From the NCBI RefSeq assembly GCF_019634775.1, contig NZ_JAHCAS010000001.1:124001-188000 (forward strand): DNA of 64,000 bases. The letters are read 5' to 3'. The notes beneath the pieces were generated by a model. It worked only from the letters and a program-made list of their open reading frames with translations. It was not told the origin of the DNA and did no database searches. The DNA comes from Dokdonella sp. (GTDB taxonomy: Bacteria > Pseudomonadota > Gammaproteobacteria > Xanthomonadales > Rhodanobacteraceae). Shown one piece after another: positions 50,541 through 57,814 of the stretch. A program made the translations under genes and the position numbers. Positions within the stretch are counted from its first letter, which is position 1, and every line of letters begins with the position of its first letter.

Positions 50541-52688
50541 ATGAGTACGGTGCGTCTTGAAGGACTCGCGCGCGGCGCGGTCGCGATTCCACTGCAACCC
50601 GCCTCACACGACATCTGGGACAAGAAGTACCGGCTGAAGTCCAAGCAAGGGACCCCAGTCGACGCCAGCATCGACCACACCTACCAGCGCGTTGCACGAG
50701 CGCTGGCCGACGTCGAAGCCGATGCAGAAAAGCAGGCCTACTGGTACGAACGCTTCCTGTGGGCGTTGCGGCGCGGCGCGATCCCGGCCGGGCGCATCAC
50801 CTCGAACGCGGGCGCCGCCGAGCACAAGCCGAAGACCTCGACGATCAATTGCACCGTGTCGGGCACGATCGAGGATTCGATGCACAACATCCTCGACAAG
50901 GTCCACGAGGCCGGGCTCACGCTGAAGGCCGGCTGCGGCATCGGCTATGAATTCTCCACGCTGCGCCCGCGCGGCGCGTACGTGTCCGGCGCCGGCGCCT
51001 ACACCTCGGGCCCGCTGTCTTTCATGGACATCTACGACAAGATGTGTTTCACCGTGTCCTCCGCCGGCGGCCGCCGCGGCGCGCAGATGGGCACGTTCGA
51101 CGTCTCGCACCCGGACGTGAAGGAATTCATCCGCGCCAAGCGCGAGGACGGGCGCCTGCGCCAGTTCAACCTCTCACTGCTGATCACCGACGGCTTCATG
51201 CAGGCGGTCAAGGACGATGCCGACTGGCCGCTGGTGTTCCCGGTGCACGTCAAGGAGCAGCACGAGATCGACTTCGCCGACGCCGGCAAGGTGACCTGGC
51301 GCGAATGGCCGACCACGAAGAACTACGTCGTGCGCGACGACGGCCTGGTCGCCTGCAAGATCTACGGCCACATTCGCGCACGCCACCTTTGGGACATGAT
51401 CATGGTCTCGACGTACGACTACGCCGAGCCCGGTTTCATCCTGATCGACCGCGTCAACGAGATGAACAACAACTGGTGGTGCGAGCACATCCGCGCGACC
51501 AACCCCTGTGGCGAGCAGCCACTGCCACCCTATGGCTCCTGTCTGCTCGGTTCGGTCAACCTGACCACCTTCGTGCGCGATCCGTTCGGACCGAAGGCGC
51601 GCTTCGACTGGGAGGAATACAAGGAAGTCGTGCGCGTGTTCACGCGCATGCTCGACAACGTCGTCGAGATCAACGGCCTGCCGCTCGAGCAGCAGCGTGA
51701 CGAAATCCTCGGCAAGCGCCGCCACGGCATGGGCTTCCTCGGCCTCGGCTCGACCCTGACGATGCTGAAGATGCGCTACGGTTCGAAGGAAGCCTGCGCG
51801 TTCACCGAGGATGTCGCCCGCGAAATGGCCGTGGCCGGCTGGGAGGTTGCCCTCGGCCTGGCCAAGGAGAAGGGCCCGGCGCCGATCCTCTCCCGCGAGT
51901 TCGCCGTAACCGGCGAGATGCTGCGCAAGCGTCCGGAGATGGCCGGCGATGGCTGGAAGGTCGGCGACATGATCCCCGGCCGCATCCTGCACGCGAAGTA
52001 CAGCCGCTACATGCAGCGCGTGGCCGAGGTCGCCCCGGAACTGGTCGCCGAGCTGGCCGAGGTCGGCGCACGCTTCACCCACCATTCCTCGATCGCCCCG
52101 ACCGGCACGATCAGCCTGTCCCTGGCCAACAACGCCTCCAACGGCATCGAGCCGAGCTTCGCCCACCACTACAGCCGCAACGTCATCCGCGAGGGCAAGA
52201 AGTCCAAGGAGAAGGTCGAGGTCTACAGCTACGAGCTGCTGGCCTATCGCGAGCTGATCAACGGCCGGGCGATGCCGTTCTCGGACAAGCCCGAGGAGAA
52301 GCTGCCGGATTACTTCGTCGCCGCCGACGACATCAGCCCGGTCGAGCACGTCGATATCCAGGCCGCAGCGCAGAAATGGGTCGATTCCTCGATTTCCAAG
52401 ACCGCCAACGTCCCCACCTCGTACCCCTACGAGGACTTCAAGGACATCTATCGCTATGCCCACGAGCAGGGGCTGAAAGGGTGCACCACGTTCCGGTTCA
52501 ACCCGGCGGCCTTCCAAGGAGTGCTCGTGAAGGAGCATGATCTGGAGAACACCCTCTACCGCTTCGAACTCGAAGACGGCACGACGGTGGAGGTCAAGGG
52601 CAACGAACAGATCGAGTACGACGGCGAAGTGCACACCGCGGCCAACCTGTTCGACGCCTTGAAGGAAGGCTATTACGGCAAGTTCTGA
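50541..52688 (+). CDS. nrdJ: Adenosylcobalamin-dependent ribonucleotide reductase, large part (NrdJa)
   Basis: A 715-residue class II ribonucleotide reductase that makes deoxynucleotides with a B12 radical. Seen are STINCTVSGTIEDSM (active-site Cys), LKAGCGIGYEFSTLRPRGA, and the radical site ATNPCGEQPLPPYGSCLLGSVNL with the Cys/Glu pair. HHSSIAPTGTISLSLANNASNGIEPSF and the C-terminal ISKTANVPTSYPYEDFKDIY also fit. It lacks the C-terminal TSCPD/zinc part, which is encoded separately at 53809. The start MSTVRLEGLARG follows GGAGG at 10-12 bp. Split NrdJa/NrdJb enzymes are known in Pseudomonas, but there the genes are adjacent. Confidence 0.96.
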   Translation: MSTVRLEGLARGAVAIPLQPASHDIWDKKYRLKSKQGTPVDASIDHTYQRVARALADVEADAEKQAYWYERFLWALRRGAIPAGRITSNAGAAEHKPKTSTINCTVSGTIEDSMHNILDKVHEAGLTLKAGCGIGYEFSTLRPRGAYVSGAGAYTSGPLSFMDIYDKMCFTVSSAGGRRGAQMGTFDVSHPDVKEFIRAKREDGRLRQFNLSLLITDGFMQAVKDDADWPLVFPVHVKEQHEIDFADAGKVTWREWPTTKNYVVRDDGLVACKIYGHIRARHLWDMIMVSTYDYAEPGFILIDRVNEMNNNWWCEHIRATNPCGEQPLPPYGSCLLGSVNLTTFVRDPFGPKARFDWEEYKEVVRVFTRMLDNVVEINGLPLEQQRDEILGKRRHGMGFLGLGSTLTMLKMRYGSKEACAFTEDVAREMAVAGWEVALGLAKEKGPAPILSREFAVTGEMLRKRPEMAGDGWKVGDMIPGRILHAKYSRYMQRVAEVAPELVAELAEVGARFTHHSSIAPTGTISLSLANNASNGIEPSFAHHYSRNVIREGKKSKEKVEVYSYELLAYRELINGRAMPFSDKPEEKLPDYFVAADDISPVEHVDIQAAAQKWVDSSISKTANVPTSYPYEDFKDIYRYAHEQGLKGCTTFRFNPAAFQGVLVKEHDLENTLYRFELEDGTTVEVKGNEQIEYDGEVHTAANLFDALKEGYYGKF

Positions 52689-52774
52689 AGCGGCGGCAGA
52701 CGTGGCGCACGCGCCGCGTCGCCACCGGAAACGTCGTCAAACCACGGGTACCAACCAGTAGCGGAGAGGGGAAC

Positions 52775-53341
52775 ATGAGCAACGAAAGCACCATCGACGA
52801 GATCAAGGAAGGCGCCAGCCAAATGGGCAGCGCGATCGCGGACGCGGCCAGCAGCGCAGCCGCTTTCGTCAGCAACGTCGCCAGCGACGCCAAGGATGCC
52901 GTCGTCGCCACCGGCAAGAAGGTCGCCACCGGCGTGCAGAAGGCGAAGAAGCAGGCGGCGCGCACGGTCAAGACCGTCGTCGCCAAGGTCAAGAAGACCG
53001 AGGAAAAGGCCGAGAAGAAGGTCGTCGCCGCTGCGAAGTCGGCGCAGAAGGCCGTGAAGAAGGCGGTCAAGAAGGTCAAGGCCAAGGTTGCCGCGAAGAA
53101 GGCCGCACCGAAGAAAGCCGCCAAGAAGGTCGCGAAGAAGGCCGCTCCGAAGAAGGCCACCAAGAAGGTCGCGAAGAAGGCCGCGCCGAAGAAGGCCGCC
53201 AAGAAGGTCGCGAAGAAGCCCGCACCGAAGAAGGCCGTCAAGAAGGTCGCGAAGAAGGCCGCACCGAAGAAGGCCGCCAAGAAGGTCGCGAAGAAGGCCG
53301 CACCAAAGAAGGCCACCAAAAAGGCCGGCAAGCGCAGGTAA
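52775..53341 (+). CDS. Histone H1-like lysine/alanine-rich protein
   Basis: A 188-residue, highly basic protein. Residues 1-45 are a mixed helical segment (MSNESTIDEIKEGASQMGSAIADAASSAAAFVSNVAS). From about residue 85 the protein is a run of roughly eight 10-12-residue repeats of the type KKVAKKAAPKKA, resembling eukaryotic H1 tails and bacterial H1-like DNA-binding proteins. The DNA is correspondingly repetitive, with 33-36-bp units at about 53080-53320. A GGAGAGGGGAAC lies before the start. It would bind nucleic acid nonspecifically. It sits between the two halves of the ribonucleotide reductase. Confidence 0.88.
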   Translation: MSNESTIDEIKEGASQMGSAIADAASSAAAFVSNVASDAKDAVVATGKKVATGVQKAKKQAARTVKTVVAKVKKTEEKAEKKVVAAAKSAQKAVKKAVKKVKAKVAAKKAAPKKAAKKVAKKAAPKKATKKVAKKAAPKKAAKKVAKKPAPKKAVKKVAKKAAPKKAAKKVAKKAAPKKATKKAGKRR

Positions 53342-53363
53342 CTTCGCAGGCCGCGTACGCCAT

Positions 53364-53387
53364 CGGCCGGCCCTGCGGCGCCGGCCG
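53364..53387. terminator. GC-rich hairpin after the histone-like gene
   Basis: CGGCCGGC (53364-53371) and GCCGGCCG (53380-53387) form a perfect 8-bp stem 23 bp after the stop of the H1-like gene. No T-tract follows, so it may be a weak or factor-assisted terminator or only an mRNA-stabilising structure. Confidence 0.4.
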
Positions 53388-53422
53388 GTGACGTCCACGC
53401 CCCAGCCGCAACGGAGTCGTGC

Positions 53423-53731
53423 ATGGCAACAAAACGCACCGTCCTGCGCAGCAGTGCAGGCAAGAAGCTCTATGCCGTCCGCAACGCCGACGGCACGTTC
53501 AAGGACATCCAGGACTACGCCCGCGCCCACCGCGCCGACCTTGCCCGCAAGAGCAAGGCCGAGAAGGAAGCCGACGCGAAGAAGGCAGCGAAGAAGGCCG
53601 CCAAGAAACCGGCTGCGAAAAAGGCTGCGAAGAAACCGGCCGCAAAGAAGGCCGCAAAGAAGGCCGTGAAGAAGACGGCCCGCAAGGTGGCGAAGAAAGC
53701 CGTGAAAAAGGCTGCGAAGAAGAAAGCCTGA
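53423..53731 (+). CDS. Small lysine-rich protein with ordered N-terminus
   Basis: A 102-residue basic protein. Residues 1-45 look like a small folded domain (MATKRTVLRSSAGKKLYAVRNADGTFKDIQDYARAHRADLARKSK). It is followed by a Lys/Ala tail of KKAAKKPAAKKA type. The first part resembles small proteins of unknown function with a GKKLYAVRxxxGxFxDIQ core. The tail is similar in style to the H1-like protein but is not its repeat unit, so it is probably a separate nucleic-acid-binding protein. Co-directional with nrdJa and the H1-like gene. Confidence 0.82.
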   Translation: MATKRTVLRSSAGKKLYAVRNADGTFKDIQDYARAHRADLARKSKAEKEADAKKAAKKAAKKPAAKKAAKKPAAKKAAKKAVKKTARKVAKKAVKKAAKKKA

Positions 53732-53748
53732 TCCTCATTTCCTTGCCC

Positions 53749-53775
53749 ACCAGGGCGCCCACGTGGCGCCCTGGT
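53749..53775. terminator. Strong hairpin terminator between lysine-rich gene and nrdJb
   Basis: ACCAGGGCGCC (53749-53759), loop CACGT, GGCGCCCTGGT (53765-53775): a perfect 11-bp stem that begins 18 bp after the upstream stop codon. Only two T residues follow, so it is not a textbook intrinsic terminator. If it stops transcription, nrdJb needs its own promoter; the remaining 33 bp leave little room for one, so partial read-through is likely. Confidence 0.55.
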
Positions 53776-53808
53776 TGTGGCATCCAACACACAGACACAG
53801 ACACCACG

Positions 53809-54603
53809 ATGAAGATCACCAAGAAGATCACGGGCTACAGCGTCGTCAAGCCGGACGAACCCGCCAAGGCCGCCCCGGCCTCCGACGAGAGCGCCACGCC
53901 GGTCACGCCGACCGCCGAAGTGATCCAGATGCACGAAAAGGTCGAGCGCCCCGAGACCCTGATCGGCGCCACCTACAAGATCAAATCGCCGCTGTTCGAG
54001 CACGCCCTCTACGTCACGATCAACGACATCGTGCTGAACCAGGGCACTGAACACGAACTGCGTCGCCCCTTCGAGGTATTCATCAACTCGAAGAACATGG
54101 ACCACTTCCAGTGGATCGTGGCCCTCACCCGCATCATGTCCGCCGTGTTCCGCAAAGGCGGCGACGTCACCTTCCTCGTCGAGGAACTGAAGGCCGTGTT
54201 CGACCCACGCGGCGGCTACTTCAAGGCCGGCGGTGTGTACATGCCGAGCATCGTCGCCGAACTCGGAGCCGTCATCGAGCAGCACATGAAGATGATTGGC
54301 CTCCTGCACGACCCCGAACTCGACGAGGCGCAGAAGAAGCTCGTCGCCGAAAAGCGAGCCGCCTACGAAAACCGCACAAAAAAAAAACCTAGCGTGAGCG
54401 AGGGTGCCTCTGCGCCTTCAGCGGATGAAGCGTCAACCCGGCGCACGTCGGGGTCCAGGGTCTCGCCTTCCCCCGCGGAAGAAGGCTCCACCGCCTCGTT
54501 CCCCCCTGGCGCCACCCTCTGCCACAAATGCAACACCACGGCCATGATCATCATGGACGGCTGCGCGACCTGTCTTAACTGCGGGTACTCAAAGTGCGGG
54601 TAG
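53809..54603 (+). CDS. Class II ribonucleotide reductase C-terminal subunit (NrdJb, TSCPD domain)
   Basis: A 264-residue protein that carries the part missing from NrdJa. Residues about 50-185 are the TSCPD-type domain (ATYKIKSPLFEHALYVTINDIVLNQGTEHELRRPFEVFINSKN; TRIMSAVFRKGGDVTFLVEELKAVFDP). The last 30 residues (LCHKCNTTAMIIMDGCATCLNCGYSKCG) hold six Cys and give the metal-binding and redox tail that re-reduces the active site. Between them lies a Ser/Ala/Pro-rich linker starting right after an A10 run (54378-54387) at TKKKPSVSEG. Addition or loss of one A there leads at once to TAG or TGA. Stop TAG at 54601-54603 in GGGTAGGAACCCG. Confidence 0.88.
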   Translation: MKITKKITGYSVVKPDEPAKAAPASDESATPVTPTAEVIQMHEKVERPETLIGATYKIKSPLFEHALYVTINDIVLNQGTEHELRRPFEVFINSKNMDHFQWIVALTRIMSAVFRKGGDVTFLVEELKAVFDPRGGYFKAGGVYMPSIVAELGAVIEQHMKMIGLLHDPELDEAQKKLVAEKRAAYENRTKKKPSVSEGASAPSADEASTRRTSGSRVSPSPAEEGSTASFPPGATLCHKCNTTAMIIMDGCATCLNCGYSKCG

Positions 54604-54631
54604 GAACCCGCCGCACGCCTGAAGCGACTGG

Positions 54632-54660
54632 GGATGCTCTGGACAATCCCGCAATGGCGG
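54632..54660. repeat. Second palindromic family, diverged half copy after nrdJb
   Basis: GGATGCTCTGGACAATCCCG followed by CAATGGCGG matches the left arm and loop of the family (compare 20289 and 55842). The right arm is missing. It lies between nrdJb and the convergent secreted-protein gene, in a 112-bp spacer that also holds two copies of CCGCCGCACGCCT (about 54609 and 54694). Confidence 0.7.
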
Positions 54661-54715
54661 CGCCGGAACCGGGACAGCGACACGCAGCACGGGTCCGCCG
54701 CACGCCTTGTGCCCC

Positions 54716-55783
54716 TCACTCCGGCGGCGGGAGGTCGAAGCCGTTGCGGTAGATGACGTCCCACGAGGGCACGCCGAACGGCGTGCCGAGATAGCCCGGA
54801 CTGAGCGTGTCACCAGAGAGGTCGCGCAGTGGTACGGCGTTGTAGGCCGCGTCCTCATTGAAGACGATCACGCGGTGGTCGGCCGAACCGGTTGACGAGC
54901 TGCTGCTGACCATGATGCGGCGTTCGTACGGATCATGGCCGATGCCGATGAAGTAGTGGCCGGCTGGACGGTTGAGTTGGGTAAGCCCGCCGGCGATCGT
55001 GTAGAGCGGCACCGCATTGCCGCTGGCCGTGTCGGGGAATATGGCGACGCGACCGATCAGGCTGGAGTCGGCGAGCGTCGTTTTCGCGAGCACGTAGAGG
55101 AGATGGGTGCGTGGATCGTGGGCGATGCCGACGGCGCCGGCGACGCCGTTGCCGGTGATCGTGCGCGTCGGTGCCGTGTAGCCGCTGGCCGTTCGCGCGT
55201 GGAAGATGACGCGGCTCGCGTTGGTGCCGGGCTCGAAATCGATGACCACGTATTCGTCGCTGTCAGGCAGGTAGGTCAGTGAGGCGGGGCTGTTGAGTTG
55301 GGTGGTCTGATTCGAGCCACCGCCCCACAGGATCGTGCGGATAGGCGAAACCGTGTCGCCATTGCCGTGCAGCGGATACGTGGCGATGCAGCAGTTGGTG
55401 GTGATGACACCGAGTTCGTCGTGGGCGAATACCGGCGCGTTAGCACGCGTCTGCGAGAGCACCGGCGGATTGATGACGCGCAGCGGGGCGACGTTGCCGG
55501 TGGCGAACGCCGGATACACGCGGATCGCCCGACCGTAGAAGTCCGAAAGGTAGAGCAGGCGCTCGTTCGGCTCATAGGTTACCCATTGGGTGTCCTGGGC
55601 ACCCATAGCCGGACCGCTCATCTCCCAGGACGCCGCACCCGTGCCGTTGACCTCGGGGCCGAAGATCCGCAGCGGCAGATTGACCTGCCCGGAACGCGCA
55701 ATACCACCGATGCCCATGTCGGCACGAGCTGGCAGGGCGAACACGAGGGCGGCGAGTATCGCGGACAGAAGGCAGGCACGCAC
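54716..55783 (-). CDS. Secreted beta-propeller-like protein with NGFD C-terminal motif
   Basis: A 355-residue exported protein. The signal peptide is MRACLLSAILAALVFALPARA (cleavage near residue 21). The body repeats segments of about 45-60 residues, such as WVTYEPNERLLYLSDFYGRAIRVYPAFATGNVAPLRVI, DELGVITTNCCIATYPLHGNGDTVSPIRTI, YLPDSDEYVVIDFEPG and IAHDPRTHLLYVLAKTT. This looks like an NHL/YVTN-type propeller. The end VIYRNGFDLPPPE resembles the short FRNGFE-type C-terminal motif of many secreted Xanthomonadales proteins. Function unknown. It is convergent with nrdJb. Confidence 0.78.
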   Translation of the reverse strand: MRACLLSAILAALVFALPARADMGIGGIARSGQVNLPLRIFGPEVNGTGAASWEMSGPAMGAQDTQWVTYEPNERLLYLSDFYGRAIRVYPAFATGNVAPLRVINPPVLSQTRANAPVFAHDELGVITTNCCIATYPLHGNGDTVSPIRTILWGGGSNQTTQLNSPASLTYLPDSDEYVVIDFEPGTNASRVIFHARTASGYTAPTRTITGNGVAGAVGIAHDPRTHLLYVLAKTTLADSSLIGRVAIFPDTASGNAVPLYTIAGGLTQLNRPAGHYFIGIGHDPYERRIMVSSSSSTGSADHRVIVFNEDAAYNAVPLRDLSGDTLSPGYLGTPFGVPSWDVIYRNGFDLPPPE

Positions 55784-55841
55784 GGGAAAATCTCCGAATG
55801 TGGGTTACCTCACCCTACGCAATTCGGTGACCGCCCCCTTT

Positions 55842-55904
55842 AGGATGTTCTGATCAATCCCTCAACGGCGTCACCGTCCTGTGCGGGATTGATCAGAACA
55901 TCCT
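55842..55904. repeat. Second palindromic family, complete copy
   Basis: AGGATGTTCTGATCAATCCC (55842-55861) is repeated in perfect inverted form at 55885-55904 around a 23-nt loop (TCAACGGCGTCACCGTCCTG plus TGC). This 63-bp copy defines the family. It stands alone in the 223-bp spacer between the secreted protein's start and the small hypothetical gene. A 20-bp perfect stem is long enough for cruciform extrusion or a transcript end. Confidence 0.93.
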
Positions 55905-56006
55905 CGAACGGAACCAGACCGATCGGCTTGTCGAAAGTGAACCTGACTCCGGGCTGGCCGCATGGAATCGGGCGGCCAAACCCGCATCGCCCGGCCGTCC
56001 AGCCCG

Positions 56007-56372
56007 CTATCCGGCCACTTCCGGAAAAAACGGATCGAGGTCGAAGATGCGTTCGCCGTCCGGGTCGGAACCCGCGATGATCGCGATACCAATACCATCG
56101 GCCTCGATGGCGTAGCGGCCATCAAAGCCTAGACGCACGTTGACGACGCCGGCCCTGCCGAGCGGGACATCGACGATCCTGAAATCCATCTCCTGGCCAT
56201 CATCCCAGACCGAGAAACGCAGCCGGTCGACGCCGCCACCACGGTCGACGCGACCCTCGACCCGACCGCGGATCACGATCTCGACTCGCGAGTGCGCGCC
56301 GTCGGCGGTCCGCGTCTGGATGCCGGTGACGGTCCAACCGTCAGTGGCGGGGACTTGCACATGGTCGGGCAT
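56007..56372 (-). CDS. Hypothetical protein
   Basis: A possible 121-residue protein beginning MPDHVQVPATDGWTVTGIQT. It reads as a beta-rich domain (SRVEIVIRGRVEGRVDRGGG, LRFSVWDDGQEMDFRIVDVP, VNVRLGFDGRYAIEADGIGIAIIAGSD) and ends GERIFDLDPFFPEVAG. I do not recognise a family. No signal peptide or membrane segment is seen, and no good ribosome binding site. Upstream in-frame ATGs exist but run toward the repeat at 56551. Codon use is like its neighbours, which supports a real gene. Confidence 0.5.
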   Translation of the reverse strand: MPDHVQVPATDGWTVTGIQTRTADGAHSRVEIVIRGRVEGRVDRGGGVDRLRFSVWDDGQEMDFRIVDVPLGRAGVVNVRLGFDGRYAIEADGIGIAIIAGSDPDGERIFDLDPFFPEVAG

Positions 56373-56550
56373 GGTCCTGGTCTCGCAAGGGAGGGCAGGC
56401 CCATTCTCCGCTCGAAACGCGCGCATGTCGCGCATGCGCTGGCCACGCATCGTCCGGGCCGTGGGCGGGCCATGGCGCCACAGGCAACACCGTCCTGCTG
56501 CGCCAGCGCTCCCTGCCAGTTCCGCAATGACGTGACGAGACGGACATTCA

Positions 56551-56605
56551 GGATGCTCGGATCCATTCCACAACGGCGTCACCGTCCCGTGCGGGCGCAG
56601 ATCAA
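56551..56605. repeat. Second palindromic family, diverged copy
   Basis: AGGATGCTCGGATCCATTCC, then ACAACGGCGTCACCGTCCCG, then TGCGGGCGCAGATCA. The loop region CAACGGCGTCACCGTCC-GTGCGGG is the same as at 55863-55887, but the arms have decayed. Between the hypothetical gene and the UDG-family gene (56373-56715) this is the only feature I can name. Confidence 0.8.
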
Positions 56606-56715
56606 GGCGTGACGGCGATGGCAAACCGGCCATCTGTCGAGCCGGCGCAACGAACACCAGCCCGCACGCCGAGGCGCAAACGCCATACCCGCATCACGGG
56701 CGTAGAATCGCCAGC

Positions 56716-57357
56716 ATGAAGGCGCTGGCGGTACCGGTGAAAACGGGGCGGCGCGCACGGGCGGGCGACCTCGCCGGCCTGCTCGCGGCAGTGCGTGCCT
56801 GTAGCGTCTGCGCTGCGCATCTCCCGCTCGGGCCACGCCCGGTCGTGCAGGCCGGTGCCGATGCCAGATTGCTCATCGTCGGCCAGGCGCCGGGCGCGAA
56901 AGTGCATGCGAGCGGGATACCGTGGAACGACGCCAGCGGCCTGCGCCTGCGCGAATGGCTCGGCCTCGATCTCGCGCGCTTCCACGATCCGGCACAGGTC
57001 GCGATCCTGCCGATGGGCTTCTGCTATCCGGGCCGCGGCGGCGGTGGCGACCTGCCGCCACGCCCCGAGTGCGCTCCGCTGTGGTTCGATGCCCTGCTGG
57101 CGCAACTGCCGAACATCGAACTCGTGCTGCTGATCGGCCAGTACGCGCAACGCCACTTCCTCGGAGCGCAACGCAAGTCGACGCTGGCCGAAACGGTCGC
57201 CGCTTTCGCCGACTACGGCCCGAAGTATTTCCCGCTGCCACATCCATCGCCACGTAACACCGCCTGGCGGCAGCGCCACCCGTGGTTCGAGCGCGACGTG
57301 CTGCCGCAACTGCGCGAACGCGTACGCACTGTGCTGTTTCCACCTCCCGGGAAATGA
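56716..57357 (+). CDS. Uracil-DNA glycosylase family protein
   Basis: A 213-residue UDG-superfamily protein. The N-terminus has CSVCAAHLPLGPRPVVQAGADARLLIVGQAPGAKVHASGIPWNDASG, with the GQAPG motif used for uracil recognition. LLIGQYAQRHFLG and the C-terminal LPHPSPRNTAWRQRHPWFERDVLPQLRERV with HPSPRN close the active site. This is a UDG family 4/5-like or UDG-like fold, but only one CxxC is visible, so an intact 4Fe-4S cluster is uncertain. It overlaps the next gene by 4 bp (ATGA). Confidence 0.85.
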   Translation: MKALAVPVKTGRRARAGDLAGLLAAVRACSVCAAHLPLGPRPVVQAGADARLLIVGQAPGAKVHASGIPWNDASGLRLREWLGLDLARFHDPAQVAILPMGFCYPGRGGGGDLPPRPECAPLWFDALLAQLPNIELVLLIGQYAQRHFLGAQRKSTLAETVAAFADYGPKYFPLPHPSPRNTAWRQRHPWFERDVLPQLRERVRTVLFPPPGK

Positions 57358-57731
57358 CGATGACGAAGAAACCTGTGATTGCACTGCAACGCGCCTACGA
57401 CGACCCGACCCCGCACGACGGCTATCGCGTACTGGTCGATCGGTTCTGGCCGCGCGGGCGCAGCAAGGACGTGCTCGCCCTCGATGCATGGGTGCGCGAG
57501 CTGGCGCCGAGTGCCGACCTGATCCGCTGGTACGGGCACATGCCGGAACGCTGGGACGAGTTTCGCAAGCGCTACCTTGCCGAACTCGCCACACCGCAGG
57601 CGCGCGCGCAGTTGCACGCCCTGCTCGACGCCGCCGGCCGGAAGCGCATTACCCTCGTCTATGGTGCGCGCTCGGCAACCGGCAACCAGGCGATCGTGCT
57701 GCGCGAGGCGCTCGAACACACCACTGGATGA
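57354..57731 (+). CDS. DUF488 family protein
   Basis: A 125-residue DUF488 protein. Core motifs are LQRAYDDPTPHDGYRVLVDRFWPRGRSKD, WVRELAPSADLIRWYGHMPERWDEFRKRYLAEL and ITLVYGARSATGNQAIVLREALE, the usual arrangement of this small family. The function is not established; some relatives are near DNA repair or stress genes. The start overlaps the UDG gene by ATGA. A second ATG two codons later is also possible. Confidence 0.9.
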   Translation: MTMTKKPVIALQRAYDDPTPHDGYRVLVDRFWPRGRSKDVLALDAWVRELAPSADLIRWYGHMPERWDEFRKRYLAELATPQARAQLHALLDAAGRKRITLVYGARSATGNQAIVLREALEHTTG

Positions 57732-57814
57732 ATCCTCGACCGCTGCTACCCGGTGCATGCCGGCGCGCCTGTTGTGCTTGAATCACGCCTCTACCCGCCG
57801 CGGTCCGAGCGCCG

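Noticed and set aside
53075..53330. The repetitive DNA in the H1-like gene as a separate repeat element
   Set aside because: The 33-36-bp periodicity follows from the encoded Lys/Ala/Pro repeats and needs no other explanation.
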